This document shows positions 1 through 5,938 of a DNA stretch of 16,971 nucleotides, one piece after another. The notes under the pieces are model-generated. The model ran no database searches, was not told the DNA's origin, and saw nothing but the letters and a program-made list of their open reading frames with translations. Source of the DNA: an uncultured Altererythrobacter sp. (GTDB lineage: Bacteria; Pseudomonadota; Alphaproteobacteria; Sphingomonadales; Sphingomonadaceae); NCBI GenBank assembly GCA_946885545.1, contig CAMPGP010000019.1:1-16971 (forward strand), read 5' to 3'. The translations under genes were made by a program, and so were the position numbers. Position 1 is the first letter of the stretch. Each line of letters opens with the position of its first letter.

Positions 1-826
1 ACTGCACGTCGCCGTCGTAATTCTTGCAGGCCCAGACGAACTTGCCGCTCCACTTCAGCGCGCTGGCGACCATGTCGTCGATCAGGCGGTGTTCGTAAGT
101 GATCTTCGCTTCGGCGAACTTGTCCTTGAATTCGTTGTCGAACACTTCCTGGAACAGGTCCTTGAAGCGGCCGTCGTACTTCTTGAGGATAGTGTTCTTG
201 GTCGACAGGTAAACCGGCCAGCCGCGGTCGAGGCCGTAGTTCATGCTCGCGCGGGCGAAGTCGCGAATCGAATCGTCGAGGTTGTACATCGCCATCGCGA
301 CGCCGGAGCTGGGGAACTCGAACACGTCGATGTCGATGTTCTTGCCGTCCTCACCTTCGAACACGAGGCGCAGCTTGCCCTTGCCGGGGATCAGCGTGTC
401 CTTGGCGCGATACTGGTCGCCGAAGGCATGGCGCCCAACCACGATCGGATCGGTCCAGCCCGGCACCAGCCGCGGCACGTTGTCGATCACGATCGGTTCG
501 CGGAAGACCACGCCGCCCAGGATGTTGCGGATCGTGCCGTTGGGGCTGACCCACATCTTCTTGAGGCCGAATTCCTCGACCCGCTGCTCGTCGGGGGTGA
601 TCGTGGCGCACTTCACGCCGACGCCGTGCTGCTTGATCGCGTTGGCCGCGTCGACCGTGATCTGGTCCTCGGTCTCGTCGCGTTTCTCGATCGACAGGTC
701 GTAGTACTTCAGGTCGACGTCGAGGTAGGGCAGGATCAGCCGCTCGCGGATCCATTCCCAGATGATGCGCGTCATTTCGTCGCCGTCGAGTTCGACGATC
801 GGGTTCTTGACCTGGATTTTCTGCAT
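1..826 (-). CDS. icd: NADP-dependent isocitrate dehydrogenase, N-terminal 275 residues (partial)
   Basis: TCA-cycle enzyme that oxidatively decarboxylates isocitrate to 2-oxoglutarate in the cytoplasm, producing NADPH. The gene starts at ATG 826 and runs off the left edge, so the C-terminal third of a roughly 405-residue protein is missing. The start [20 protein letters not shown] is typical of the eukaryote-like dimeric subfamily. Residue numbering runs without gaps against human IDH1 as I remember it: T77, S94, N96 and R100 (in SPNGTIRN), R109 and R132 (in GRHAFGD) all fall at the substrate-binding positions. This ungapped match is the main reason for the call. A promoter-like TTGCGC-N16-TAAAGC lies 34-61 bases upstream, which gives a leader of about 27 bases. 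The Shine-Dalgarno (GGGCAGA) is weak. Nothing looks broken apart from the window edge. Confidence 0.96.
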   Translation of the reverse strand, partial: MQKIQVKNPIVELDGDEMTRIIWEWIRERLILPYLDVDLKYYDLSIEKRDETEDQITVDAANAIKQHGVGVKCATITPDEQRVEEFGLKKMWVSPNGTIRNILGGVVFREPIVIDNVPRLVPGWTDPIVVGRHAFGDQYRAKDTLIPGKGKLRLVFEGEDGKNIDIDVFEFPSSGVAMAMYNLDDSIRDFARASMNYGLDRGWPVYLSTKNTILKKYDGRFKDLFQEVFDNEFKDKFAEAKITYEHRLIDDMVASALKWSGKFVWACKNYDGDVQ

Positions 827-859
827 GTCTGCCCTGTCTGTCTGAAGTGGTTGCCGCGG

Positions 860-887
860 GCTTTAGCAGAGGCGAGGGAGGGCGCAA
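860..887 (-). promoter_or_regulatory. Candidate sigma70-type promoter of icd
   Basis: Reading the minus strand, TTGCGC (887-882) is followed by a 16-base spacer and TAAAGC (865-860). The predicted transcription start, near 853, leaves a leader of about 27 bases before the icd ATG at 826. The same TTGCGC box recurs at similar spacing before the tRNA-Val gene and before the gene at 5256. This is a pattern call with no experimental support. Confidence 0.45.
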
Positions 888-901
888 GGGAAGCGCCCCG
901 A

Positions 902-938
902 AACGAAAAAGGCCCGCCTTGCGGCGAGCCTTTTCGTT
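902..938. terminator. Near-perfect inverted repeat, probable bidirectional terminator
   Basis: The outer arms AACGAAAA and TTTTCGTT enclose a GC stem (GGC-C-CGCC paired with GGCG-A-GCC, one mismatch and one bulged A) around the loop TTGC. On either strand the stem is followed by a run of T. It lies between the tRNA-Val gene and the icd promoter. It probably acts as a backstop that keeps tRNA transcription out of icd. Confidence 0.65.
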
Positions 939-941
939 CCG

Positions 942-962
942 ATCCCGGTTCAAGCCCGGGAT
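942..962. repeat. Short palindromic intergenic element (REP-like)
   Basis: ATCCCGG and CCGGGAT pair perfectly over 7 bp around the loop TTCAAGC. Elements of the form TCATCCCGG...CCGGGATC are, to my knowledge, dispersed in many copies through intergenic DNA of sphingomonads and other alphaproteobacteria. Only this copy is visible here, so its repeat nature is inferred. Confidence 0.4.
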
Positions 963-972
963 GACGGCTGAT

Positions 973-1000
973 GAAGAAAAGGCGCCGCTTTCGCGACGCC
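973..1000 (-). terminator. Intrinsic terminator of tRNA-Val
   Basis: On the minus strand an 8-bp stem, GGCGTCGC paired with GCGGCGCC (one G-T wobble), closes on a GAAA tetraloop and is followed by TTTTCTTC. The wobble pair becomes a C-A mismatch on the other strand, so the structure works only for minus-strand RNA. It begins about 20 bases after the tRNA 3' end. Confidence 0.8.
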
Positions 1001-1020
1001 TCTTGGTCTTCCCGCTTCGA

Positions 1021-1095
1021 TGGTGGGCGTACCAAGGATTGAACTTGGGACCCCTACGATGTCAACATAGTGCTCTACCACTGAGCTATACGCCC
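1021..1095 (-). tRNA. tRNA-Val, anticodon GAC
   Basis: The cloverleaf reads cleanly on the minus strand. The acceptor stem is GGGCGTA with TACGCCC, the D arm GCTC-AGTGGTA-GAGC, the anticodon stem CTATG/CGTAG with loop TTGACAT (anticodon GAC, valine GUC codons), and the T arm CCAAG-TTCAATC-CTTGG. The discriminator is A and the CCA end is encoded (1023-1021). A promoter lies about 40 bases upstream and a terminator just downstream, so it is a single-tRNA transcription unit. Confidence 0.97.
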
Positions 1096-1132
1096 GAGCC
1101 ATCGGCAGTGCCGCTGCGTGCGGCAGGCGCGC

Positions 1133-1161
1133 CCTTTAGCGAGAGGCTCGGCGGCGCGCAA
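1133..1161 (-). promoter_or_regulatory. Candidate promoter of tRNA-Val
   Basis: On the minus strand TTGCGC (1161-1156), a 17-base spacer and TAAAGG (1138-1133) are followed by the very GC-rich stretch GCGCGCC. GC-rich discriminators are common at stable-RNA promoters under growth-rate control. The tRNA 5' end follows 38 bases after the -10 box, leaving a short leader for RNase P to remove. Confidence 0.5.
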
Positions 1162-1178
1162 GTGCCGTTTGCGGCAGT

Positions 1179-1568
1179 TCAGACGGTCGCGCGCTGACGG
1201 TCCTCGAACACGCGCTCGACCTCGAGAACCAGATCGCGGAGATGAAACGGCTTGGACAGGACCTTTGCCTGCGGCTGCTCGCGGCTGGCCTTCAGCGTCA
1301 CCGCCGCAAAGCCGGTGATGAACATGACGCGCGTGCGCGGGCTCACCTCGTTGCATCGCTGGGCCAGTTCGATCCCGTCCATCTCGGGCATGACGATGTC
1401 GGACAGGAGCAGGTCGAAATGTTGCGATTCGAGCAGCGGCAGGGCCTCGGTCCCCCGATCCACTGCGACCACCACGTATCCCGCATTTTCGAGAGCGCGG
1501 GCAAGGTATCCGCGCATCGCGTCCTCGTCTTCGGCGAGGAGTATCCTGAGACCGGTGTTTTCGTTCAT
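1179..1568 (-). CDS. cpdR: Single-domain response regulator CpdR
   Basis: A stand-alone receiver domain of 129 residues with no output domain. In Caulobacter, unphosphorylated CpdR acts as an adaptor that primes the ClpXP protease to degrade cell-cycle proteins, and the CckA-ChpT phosphorelay switches it off. Seen here: the acidic pair E13/D14, phosphoacceptor D57 in LLSDIVMPEMDG, switch T85 in VMFITGFAAV, and K106 in AKVLSKPFHLRDLV. The MFITGFAAV and VLSKPFHLR stretches are what I recognise as CpdR rather than a generic receiver. I chose ATG 1568 (MNENTG) over ATG 1580, because a TATGGT box covers 1581-1576 and would place transcription initiation at about 1568. No Shine-Dalgarno is seen, which fits a leaderless message. 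It is divergent from the amidohydrolase gene. Confidence 0.93.
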   Translation of the reverse strand: MNENTGLRILLAEDEDAMRGYLARALENAGYVVVAVDRGTEALPLLESQHFDLLLSDIVMPEMDGIELAQRCNEVSPRTRVMFITGFAAVTLKASREQPQAKVLSKPFHLRDLVLEVERVFEDRQRATV

Positions 1569-1575
1569 GCCGCCG

Positions 1576-1607
1576 ACCATAGCGTGCCCGGCTTAAGAAA
1601 TCTTTGG
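1576..1607 (-). promoter_or_regulatory. Possible cpdR promoter with degenerate CtrA-like box
   Basis: TATGGT (1581-1576) lies 7 bases before the cpdR ATG. Upstream is CCAA-N7-TTAA (1607-1593), matching six of eight positions of the CtrA consensus TTAA-N7-TTAA and centred about 32 bases before the predicted start. Control of cpdR by CtrA is known in Caulobacter as far as I recall. The match is weak. Confidence 0.28.
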
Positions 1608-1664
1608 CCATCTCGATGCTGGCCTGCTTTGACACAGCATCACTAACGGTTGAGCAATGATGTG

Positions 1665-2618
1665 ATGGACGAGGGCACTCCCGCGAGCTCGAATTCCGGC
1701 GCTGCCGCCGTGGTGGGCGGGTCGATTCCCGGCCTCGACAGACCTGCATATTCGCTGGAGGTTCCGGCCGATACGCCAATCCCCGTCCTCATCGCGGTCC
1801 CGCATGCGGGGCGCGACTATCCGCCCGAATTGCTTGGCGCGATGCGCGATCCCCGATATTCCGCGCTCCGGCTGGAGGACCGCCACGTGGACCTGCTCGC
1901 GCGCGAGCTGGCCACGGCGACGGGCGCTGCGCTGCTGGTGGCGCACGCGCCGCGCGCGATGCTCGATCTCAACCGCGCGAGCGACGACATGGACTGGTCG
2001 ATGGTATCGGGCGAGGCTCCGCGCAAGATCCGCAATTCGCTGCTCAATCGTCGCTCGCGCAGCGGCCTGGGGCTCGTGCCGCGCAGGCTCGGCGGGCTGG
2101 GCGAGATTTGGAAGGGGCTGCTCGACCGGAAGGAGCTGGATGCGCGCATCGATGCGATCCATCGACCCTATCACGCGGCGCTAGGCGGCGCGCTCGAGAC
2201 GCTGCGCGACCGCTGGGGTGCGGCCCTGCTGGTCGACCTGCATTCGATGCCACCGCTCAAGCCGAAGTTTCCCGGCGATCGGCCGGCCGAGTTCGTCGTA
2301 GGCGACAGGTTCGGAGCGTCCTGCTCCCCGTCGCTCGCGGCGCAGGGATTGGCATATTTCGCCCGCTACGAACGCCGCGCGGCGCACAACCGCCCTTATG
2401 CTGGCGGGTTCATCCTCGATCGGCACGGCATACCGGCGCGCGGAATCCATGCGATGCAGCTCGAGATATGCCGCGCGACCTATCTCGACGCGCAGCTCTC
2501 CGAACCTTCCGCGCGGCTCCCTGCGATGGGGCGGCTCCTGGCCGGTTTCGTGCGGACGCTGGGGGATACCGTCGCGGCGATCGGTCGCGGCGATGGGGTG
2601 GCGCTGGCGGCGGAATGA
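1665..2618 (+). CDS. N-formylglutamate amidohydrolase family protein
   Basis: A 317-residue zinc-hydrolase-like protein of the FGase family (PF05013). The family releases formate from N-formyl-L-glutamate, the last step of one histidine-degradation route, but many members outside hut clusters have no proven substrate. Motifs: PHAG (46-49), DLNR (101-104), DLHSMP (191-196), NRPYAGGFI (242-250) and QLEI (265-268). No histidine-utilisation genes lie nearby, so I give no symbol. The start is uncertain: ATG 1665 is used here, and a TTG at 1650 or GTG at 1662 would add 5 or 1 residues. No convincing Shine-Dalgarno precedes any of them. The N-terminal 20 residues are Gly/Ala/Ser-rich and poorly structured. 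The stop overlaps the T-tract of the opposing SapC terminator. Confidence 0.88.
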   Translation: MDEGTPASSNSGAAAVVGGSIPGLDRPAYSLEVPADTPIPVLIAVPHAGRDYPPELLGAMRDPRYSALRLEDRHVDLLARELATATGAALLVAHAPRAMLDLNRASDDMDWSMVSGEAPRKIRNSLLNRRSRSGLGLVPRRLGGLGEIWKGLLDRKELDARIDAIHRPYHAALGGALETLRDRWGAALLVDLHSMPPLKPKFPGDRPAEFVVGDRFGASCSPSLAAQGLAYFARYERRAAHNRPYAGGFILDRHGIPARGIHAMQLEICRATYLDAQLSEPSARLPAMGRLLAGFVRTLGDTVAAIGRGDGVALAAE

Positions 2619-2650
2619 AAAAACCACCTCGTGCAAGATGCACGAGGTGG
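2618..2650 (-). terminator. Intrinsic terminator of the SapC-family gene
   Basis: A perfect 11-bp stem (CCACCTCGTGC with GCACGAGGTGG) has a 5-base loop. On the minus strand it is followed by TTTTTT, the last T of which coincides with the final base of the opposing amidohydrolase stop codon. On the plus strand no T-run follows the stem. A second small hairpin (GGTGCAC-CGCA-GTGCACC, 2668-2685) lies just upstream in the same 3' region. Confidence 0.88.
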
Positions 2651-2799
2651 CCAAGGTTCAGGGAGGAGGTGCACCGCAGTGCACCAAGTCGGAAGGGCCA
2701 TGAGGGGAGCGCCGTTCCGACAATTCGCAAAATAGGTTGCTGGCAGGGACTATTCAAGCCCCTGCCGTCTCCCGCATACCTCGTCTCGTCGCCGCGCCG

Positions 2800-3582
2800 T
2801 CAGTTGACAGTGGCAGCAGGCATCTTGGGGCCCTTGTCCTGCTGCTGCTGGCGCGCGAAGATCGCGCGCATCAGGTCCAGCGAGAACAGGTGGGCGTAGA
2901 TCAGGGCGATGAGCCCGTTCTGGTTCCAAGTGCGCAGAACGTCGCCGCGCACTTCACGCAGCTTCTCCTGATTGATCATCTGGAAGCCGCGATAGATGTA
3001 CGGATTGTCCGGATTGTCGTTGGTGGAAATGGCGATCTCGCCGTCCATCAGCAACTCGTGCTTCTTGAGCTCGTCGATGAAGTTCTTCGTGCGCTGACCG
3101 GCTTCCTCGAAATGCTGGCAGAATTCCAGCACGCGCTGGGTCGCCGCTGCCGGCTTGCCCTCATCGTCGAACAGCGCTTCACCGTCCTTGAATTCGCCCA
3201 CCGCATCGGTCGTGGGATCGAAACACAGCGAGAGCTCGTCCGAATTAGGCTGGAGCTTGGCGAGCATGAACGGATAGCGGCGGATATAGGCCGGAAGATA
3301 TACCGGATCGTTCACCTTGCCCTCGTCGTCGACGAAAGTGTTCACGCCTTCGTTGAGGCCCATTAGCGCCAGCGGAAGCGGATTGTCGCCCGAGGAGAAG
3401 ACGATCGGATAATCGCGCTGCGCCTGGACGAACTCGTCGACCGTCAGCGGGATGGCGTGCTGGCCGACCAGCCATTTGGCCGAATCGATCGACTTGCTGT
3501 GCCACTTCGCGTGATCGCGGCTGTTGAGCGGCATGAGGTCGTTGTAGAACAGGGGCAGGTTGGGCTGCGGCGCGCTGGCCAT
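2800..3582 (-). CDS. SapC family protein
   Basis: A 260-residue protein recognised as SapC family (PF07277), named after a Campylobacter S-layer-associated protein; its biochemical role is unknown. Seen here: the N-terminal LPLFYNDLMPLNSRDHAKWH, the central YPIVFSSGDN and LPAYIRRYPFML, and the C-terminal stretch ending in a Gln-rich tail (RQQQQDK). There is no signal peptide or membrane helix, so it is probably cytoplasmic. In sphingomonads such genes often sit near TonB receptors and tryptophan-halogenase-like genes, but here none is present. The start is well supported: GGAGAG (3593-3588) lies 5 bases before ATG 3582. It follows the flavoenzyme gene by 69 bases in the same direction, so shared transcription is possible, and it ends at a strong terminator. 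Confidence 0.85.
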   Translation of the reverse strand: MASAPQPNLPLFYNDLMPLNSRDHAKWHSKSIDSAKWLVGQHAIPLTVDEFVQAQRDYPIVFSSGDNPLPLALMGLNEGVNTFVDDEGKVNDPVYLPAYIRRYPFMLAKLQPNSDELSLCFDPTTDAVGEFKDGEALFDDEGKPAAATQRVLEFCQHFEEAGQRTKNFIDELKKHELLMDGEIAISTNDNPDNPYIYRGFQMINQEKLREVRGDVLRTWNQNGLIALIYAHLFSLDLMRAIFARQQQQDKGPKMPAATVN

Positions 3583-3651
3583 GAAATCTCTCCGGATCGC
3601 TAGGAATGTCTGTTCGGCAAGGGGCCAGGCCCCGCGCGTGAAGCGCGCGCT

Positions 3652-5100
3652 TTAGTTGGTGTCCGTTGCTGGCGCAAGCGGCACGAGCTTGCCCGGATTG
3701 AGGAGCCCCTGCGGATCGAGCGCCTGCTTGACGCTGCGCATCATCGCCAGGGCCACCGGGTCGCCGAGCCGGCCGAGCTCGTCGCGCTTCATCTGGCCAA
3801 TGCCGTGCTCGGCGCTGATCGAGCCGTTCCAGCGAGTGACGAGATCGTGGACGTAGGCGCTGATTGCCTTGCCTTCAGTCTCTTCCCATTCGCCACGAAC
3901 CGCGCCGCGGGGCGCGAGCACGTGGAAGTGGACGTTTCCATCGCCCAGATGACCAAAAGCGGCCGCGGTCGTGCCGGGAAAGCGCGTCTCAACATCGGGC
4001 ACCGCGCAGTCGACGAAATCTGCCATCCGATCGACCGGCACGGAGATGTCGTGCTGCATTGCCGGACCGAGCGCGCGCTCGGCGGCCGAGATCGAGTCGC
4101 GCAGAAGCCAGAATCGCTCCGCCTGGGCTTCGTTCGCGGCGATCGTCGCGTCATTCAAGACGCCTGCCTCGAATGCGCTGGCGAGCAGCGATTCGCCGAG
4201 CTCGAGCAGGGCGGCGGCCTCCGCCTCGTCGCCCACAAGTTCGATCAGCGCGTGCCATGCATGCTCGTCCGCCAGCGGGCTGCGCGCATCGGGCAGGTGG
4301 CCGAGCACCGATGCCAGGCAATGGGCCGGAATGACCTCGAAACCTTCCAGGCGGTCGCCTGCGCGTGCTTCGAAATGGAGCAGAAGCCGCCGCGCGTCGG
4401 CGATAGAGCCGAGGCCCGCCCACAGGACGGTTCGGCCGCCGATTTCGGGCAGAAGGCGCAAGGTCGCCGCGGTTACGATGCCCAGGGTGCCCTCCGAGCC
4501 GATGAGCAGCTGTTTGAGGTCGAACCCCCGGTTGTCCTTCTTGAGCGGAGTGAGTGCATCGAAAACGCTTCCGTCGGCGAGCACCGCCTCGATGCCGAGC
4601 ACCTGCGCGCGCATCGTCCCGTGCCGCAGGACCTGCGTGCCACCCGCATTGGTCGAAACCAGGCCGCCGATGGTAGCCGATCCTTTCCCGCCGAGCGTGA
4701 GCGGGAACCGCAACCGGTGTTTGGCGGAGGCATCATGCAGGTTCTGGAGGATGACCCCTGCCTCGCACACAGCCTCGCGCGATTCCGGGTCGATGGAGCG
4801 AACGGCGTCCATCCGGCGCAACGACAGGACGACAGCGTTGCCGCTCGCGTCGGGCGTCGCGCCGCCGGACATGCCACTGTTGCCGCCTTGCGGGACGATC
4901 GGCACGCCATGCTCGGCGCAGAGCCGGACGAAGGCCGCCGTCTCCGCCGTGTCCGAAGGCGAGGCGAGGGCGAGGGCTGCTCCGGTATAGCGCCCGCGCC
5001 AATCGGTGAGCCAAGGCGCCATTGTCGCCGGATCGCTGGTGAAGCCCCGCGTTCCGAGCAGGTCGGCAGCGGCAGCGAAGAATGCGGCGTTCTCATGCAT
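3652..5100 (-). CDS. FAD-binding oxidoreductase, D-2-hydroxyglutarate/D-lactate dehydrogenase-like
   Basis: A 482-residue soluble flavoenzyme of the vanillyl-alcohol-oxidase fold (FAD_binding_4 then FAD-oxidase_C). The family oxidises D-2-hydroxyacids such as D-2-hydroxyglutarate, D-lactate or glycolate and passes electrons to an acceptor. FAD-binding segments are VPQGGNSGMSGGATP (69-83), GGLVSTNAGGTQVLRHG (145-161) and IGSEGTLGIVT (200-210). In GHLGDGNVHFHV (383-394) and EHGIG (431-435), H384, H391 and E431 match the metal-binding triad of D-2-hydroxyglutarate dehydrogenase. The overall pattern favours D-2-hydroxyglutarate dehydrogenase over GlcD, but the substrate cannot be fixed from sequence. 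Start ATG 5100 has no clear Shine-Dalgarno. A CATAGG box at 5112-5107 without a good -35 could make it leaderless. Downstream GC hairpins (3621-3648) lack a T-run. Confidence 0.88.
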   Translation of the reverse strand: MHENAAFFAAAADLLGTRGFTSDPATMAPWLTDWRGRYTGAALALASPSDTAETAAFVRLCAEHGVPIVPQGGNSGMSGGATPDASGNAVVLSLRRMDAVRSIDPESREAVCEAGVILQNLHDASAKHRLRFPLTLGGKGSATIGGLVSTNAGGTQVLRHGTMRAQVLGIEAVLADGSVFDALTPLKKDNRGFDLKQLLIGSEGTLGIVTAATLRLLPEIGGRTVLWAGLGSIADARRLLLHFEARAGDRLEGFEVIPAHCLASVLGHLPDARSPLADEHAWHALIELVGDEAEAAALLELGESLLASAFEAGVLNDATIAANEAQAERFWLLRDSISAAERALGPAMQHDISVPVDRMADFVDCAVPDVETRFPGTTAAAFGHLGDGNVHFHVLAPRGAVRGEWEETEGKAISAYVHDLVTRWNGSISAEHGIGQMKRDELGRLGDPVALAMMRSVKQALDPQGLLNPGKLVPLAPATDTN

Positions 5101-5177
5101 GGCGCGCCTATGGCACAGCGGCGCCGCGTTTCGCCAGTCCCGTGAGCCGATCCCGGATTAAGGCCTCATTCAAGCGT

Positions 5178-5206
5178 TTGCGCTAATGGTCTCATACCAA
5201 TATGGT
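5178..5206 (+). promoter_or_regulatory. Candidate promoter of the exported unknown protein
   Basis: TTGCGC (5178-5183), a 17-base spacer and TATGGT (5201-5206). The predicted start is near 5213, giving a leader of about 43 bases to ATG 5256. It rules out ATG 5202 as the translation start, because that codon lies within the -10 box. Confidence 0.5.
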
Positions 5207-5255
5207 TGTCGCGCAATGGCTGCGGTGGCCGCATGGAGAACCTGAAACAGCGCCG

Positions 5256-5810
5256 ATGACGAGTCCCGCTGCATTTCTCGCGCCCCTGCTGTTGCTGTTC
5301 GGGCCGCCGTCCCCGGCGCAGGAATTATCCGCGCCGCTGGTGGCCGATACAGCAGTGGCTCCATGGCCCTCCAGCCTGCTCGGCTGGATCGCGTTCGACG
5401 CGATCCATGCAACACCGATGCAGCATCAGGTTCGGATCGAGCAACGCGTCATCATCCGTATATCGCCGAGGAGCGCGACCGCGCGGCAGAACATGTCCAG
5501 CCTCGTTGCTCCGTCCAATGGGCCGCGTACCCGCCTCGTCGAGCGAAAGGCAGACGATTGTCTGCCCATCGCCGCCATCGGCGCCGTTCAGCCGACGCGC
5601 GACAATCGGCTGATGCTTTTCATGCGCGACAGCCGGCTGTTCTCGGCCCAACTGGAGCGATCGTGCACCGCGCGGGATTTCTATTCGGGCTTCTACGTCG
5701 AGCGAAACGATGACGGAATGATCTGCATCGACCGGGACGAACTACAATCGCGGACCGGCTCCAAATGCGAGGTCGAGCGACTGCATCAGGTGGTCGCAGC
5801 CGCGAATTGA
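5256..5810 (+). CDS. Exported protein of unknown function, sphingomonad type
   Basis: A 184-residue protein I cannot assign to a function. The N-terminus is a probable signal peptide: hydrophobic AAFLAPLLLLFG, then PPSPAQ with likely cleavage near residue 21, so it should be periplasmic or surface-exposed. The middle holds a basic, β-like stretch (RIEQRVIIRISPR). The C-terminal part has CTARDFYSGFYVERNDDGMI followed by RDELQSRTGSKCEVERL. I recall related hypothetical proteins from Sphingomonadales sharing the DFYSGFY and R-S-R-x-G-x-C pattern. Several cysteines in the mature part could form disulphides. Start choice: ATG 5256, because ATG 5202 overlaps the -10 box; GGAGAA (5235-5240) is the only Shine-Dalgarno-like sequence and is rather far, 15 bases away. 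It is a single-gene unit. Confidence 0.7.
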   Translation: MTSPAAFLAPLLLLFGPPSPAQELSAPLVADTAVAPWPSSLLGWIAFDAIHATPMQHQVRIEQRVIIRISPRSATARQNMSSLVAPSNGPRTRLVERKADDCLPIAAIGAVQPTRDNRLMLFMRDSRLFSAQLERSCTARDFYSGFYVERNDDGMICIDRDELQSRTGSKCEVERLHQVVAAAN

Positions 5811-5835
5811 TCTTGCCGCCACGAGCGGGCATTCC

Positions 5836-5938
5836 TTGACTTTTCACCCCGTGCCGCGCATGGGCGCGGCGATTGTGCAGGTGCGAAGTGCCCTGCATTG
5901 GCGGGCACTCGCCCAAAACCCGGACATATCGGAACCAG
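5836..5938 (+). promoter_or_regulatory. Leader region of the DEAD-box helicase gene with two hairpins
   Basis: This holds TTGACT (5836-5841), a weak CATGGG at -10 distance (17-base spacer), and two inverted repeats: GCCGCGC-ATGG-GCGCGGC (5853-5870) and AGTGCCC-N9-GGGCACT (5887-5909). Neither hairpin is followed by a T-run. The first could instead end the upstream gene. RhlE-type genes are often controlled through long structured leaders, but that is not shown here. Confidence 0.3.

Noticed and set aside
89..964. Long plus-strand reading frame opposite icd
   Set aside because: It lies antisense to an unmistakable isocitrate dehydrogenase whose active-site residues match human IDH1 numbering. 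Its own translation is low-complexity and has no recognisable domain.
1109..1125. TGCCGC-N5-GCGGCA hairpin upstream of tRNA-Val as terminator of cpdR
   Set aside because: There is no T-run on the minus strand and it sits within the predicted tRNA leader; too short to call.
1629..1657. TTGACA at 1629-1634 as promoter of the amidohydrolase gene
   Set aside because: No -10-like hexamer is found 15-19 bases downstream, and the predicted start would fall around or after the start codon.
3621..3648. GC-rich hairpins after the flavoenzyme stop codon as an intrinsic terminator
   Set aside because: The stems (GGGGCC-A-GGCCCC and GCGCG-N5-CGCGC) have no following T-run on the minus strand. Factor-dependent ending or read-through into the SapC gene is as likely.
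3805..5145. 446-codon plus-strand frame opposite the flavoenzyme
   Set aside because: High-GC shadow frame. The minus strand holds complete FAD-binding and metal-binding motifs, and the plus frame shows only charged low-complexity sequence.
5202..5255. Upstream ATG of the exported unknown protein
   Set aside because: It lies inside the predicted -10 box and would put 18 polar residues before a clear signal peptide.
5873..5938. Upstream in-frame ATG adding 22 residues to the DEAD-box helicase
   Set aside because: The added residues are Cys- and Arg-rich and unlike the family, the sequence forms a leader hairpin, and the family N-terminus begins at 5939.
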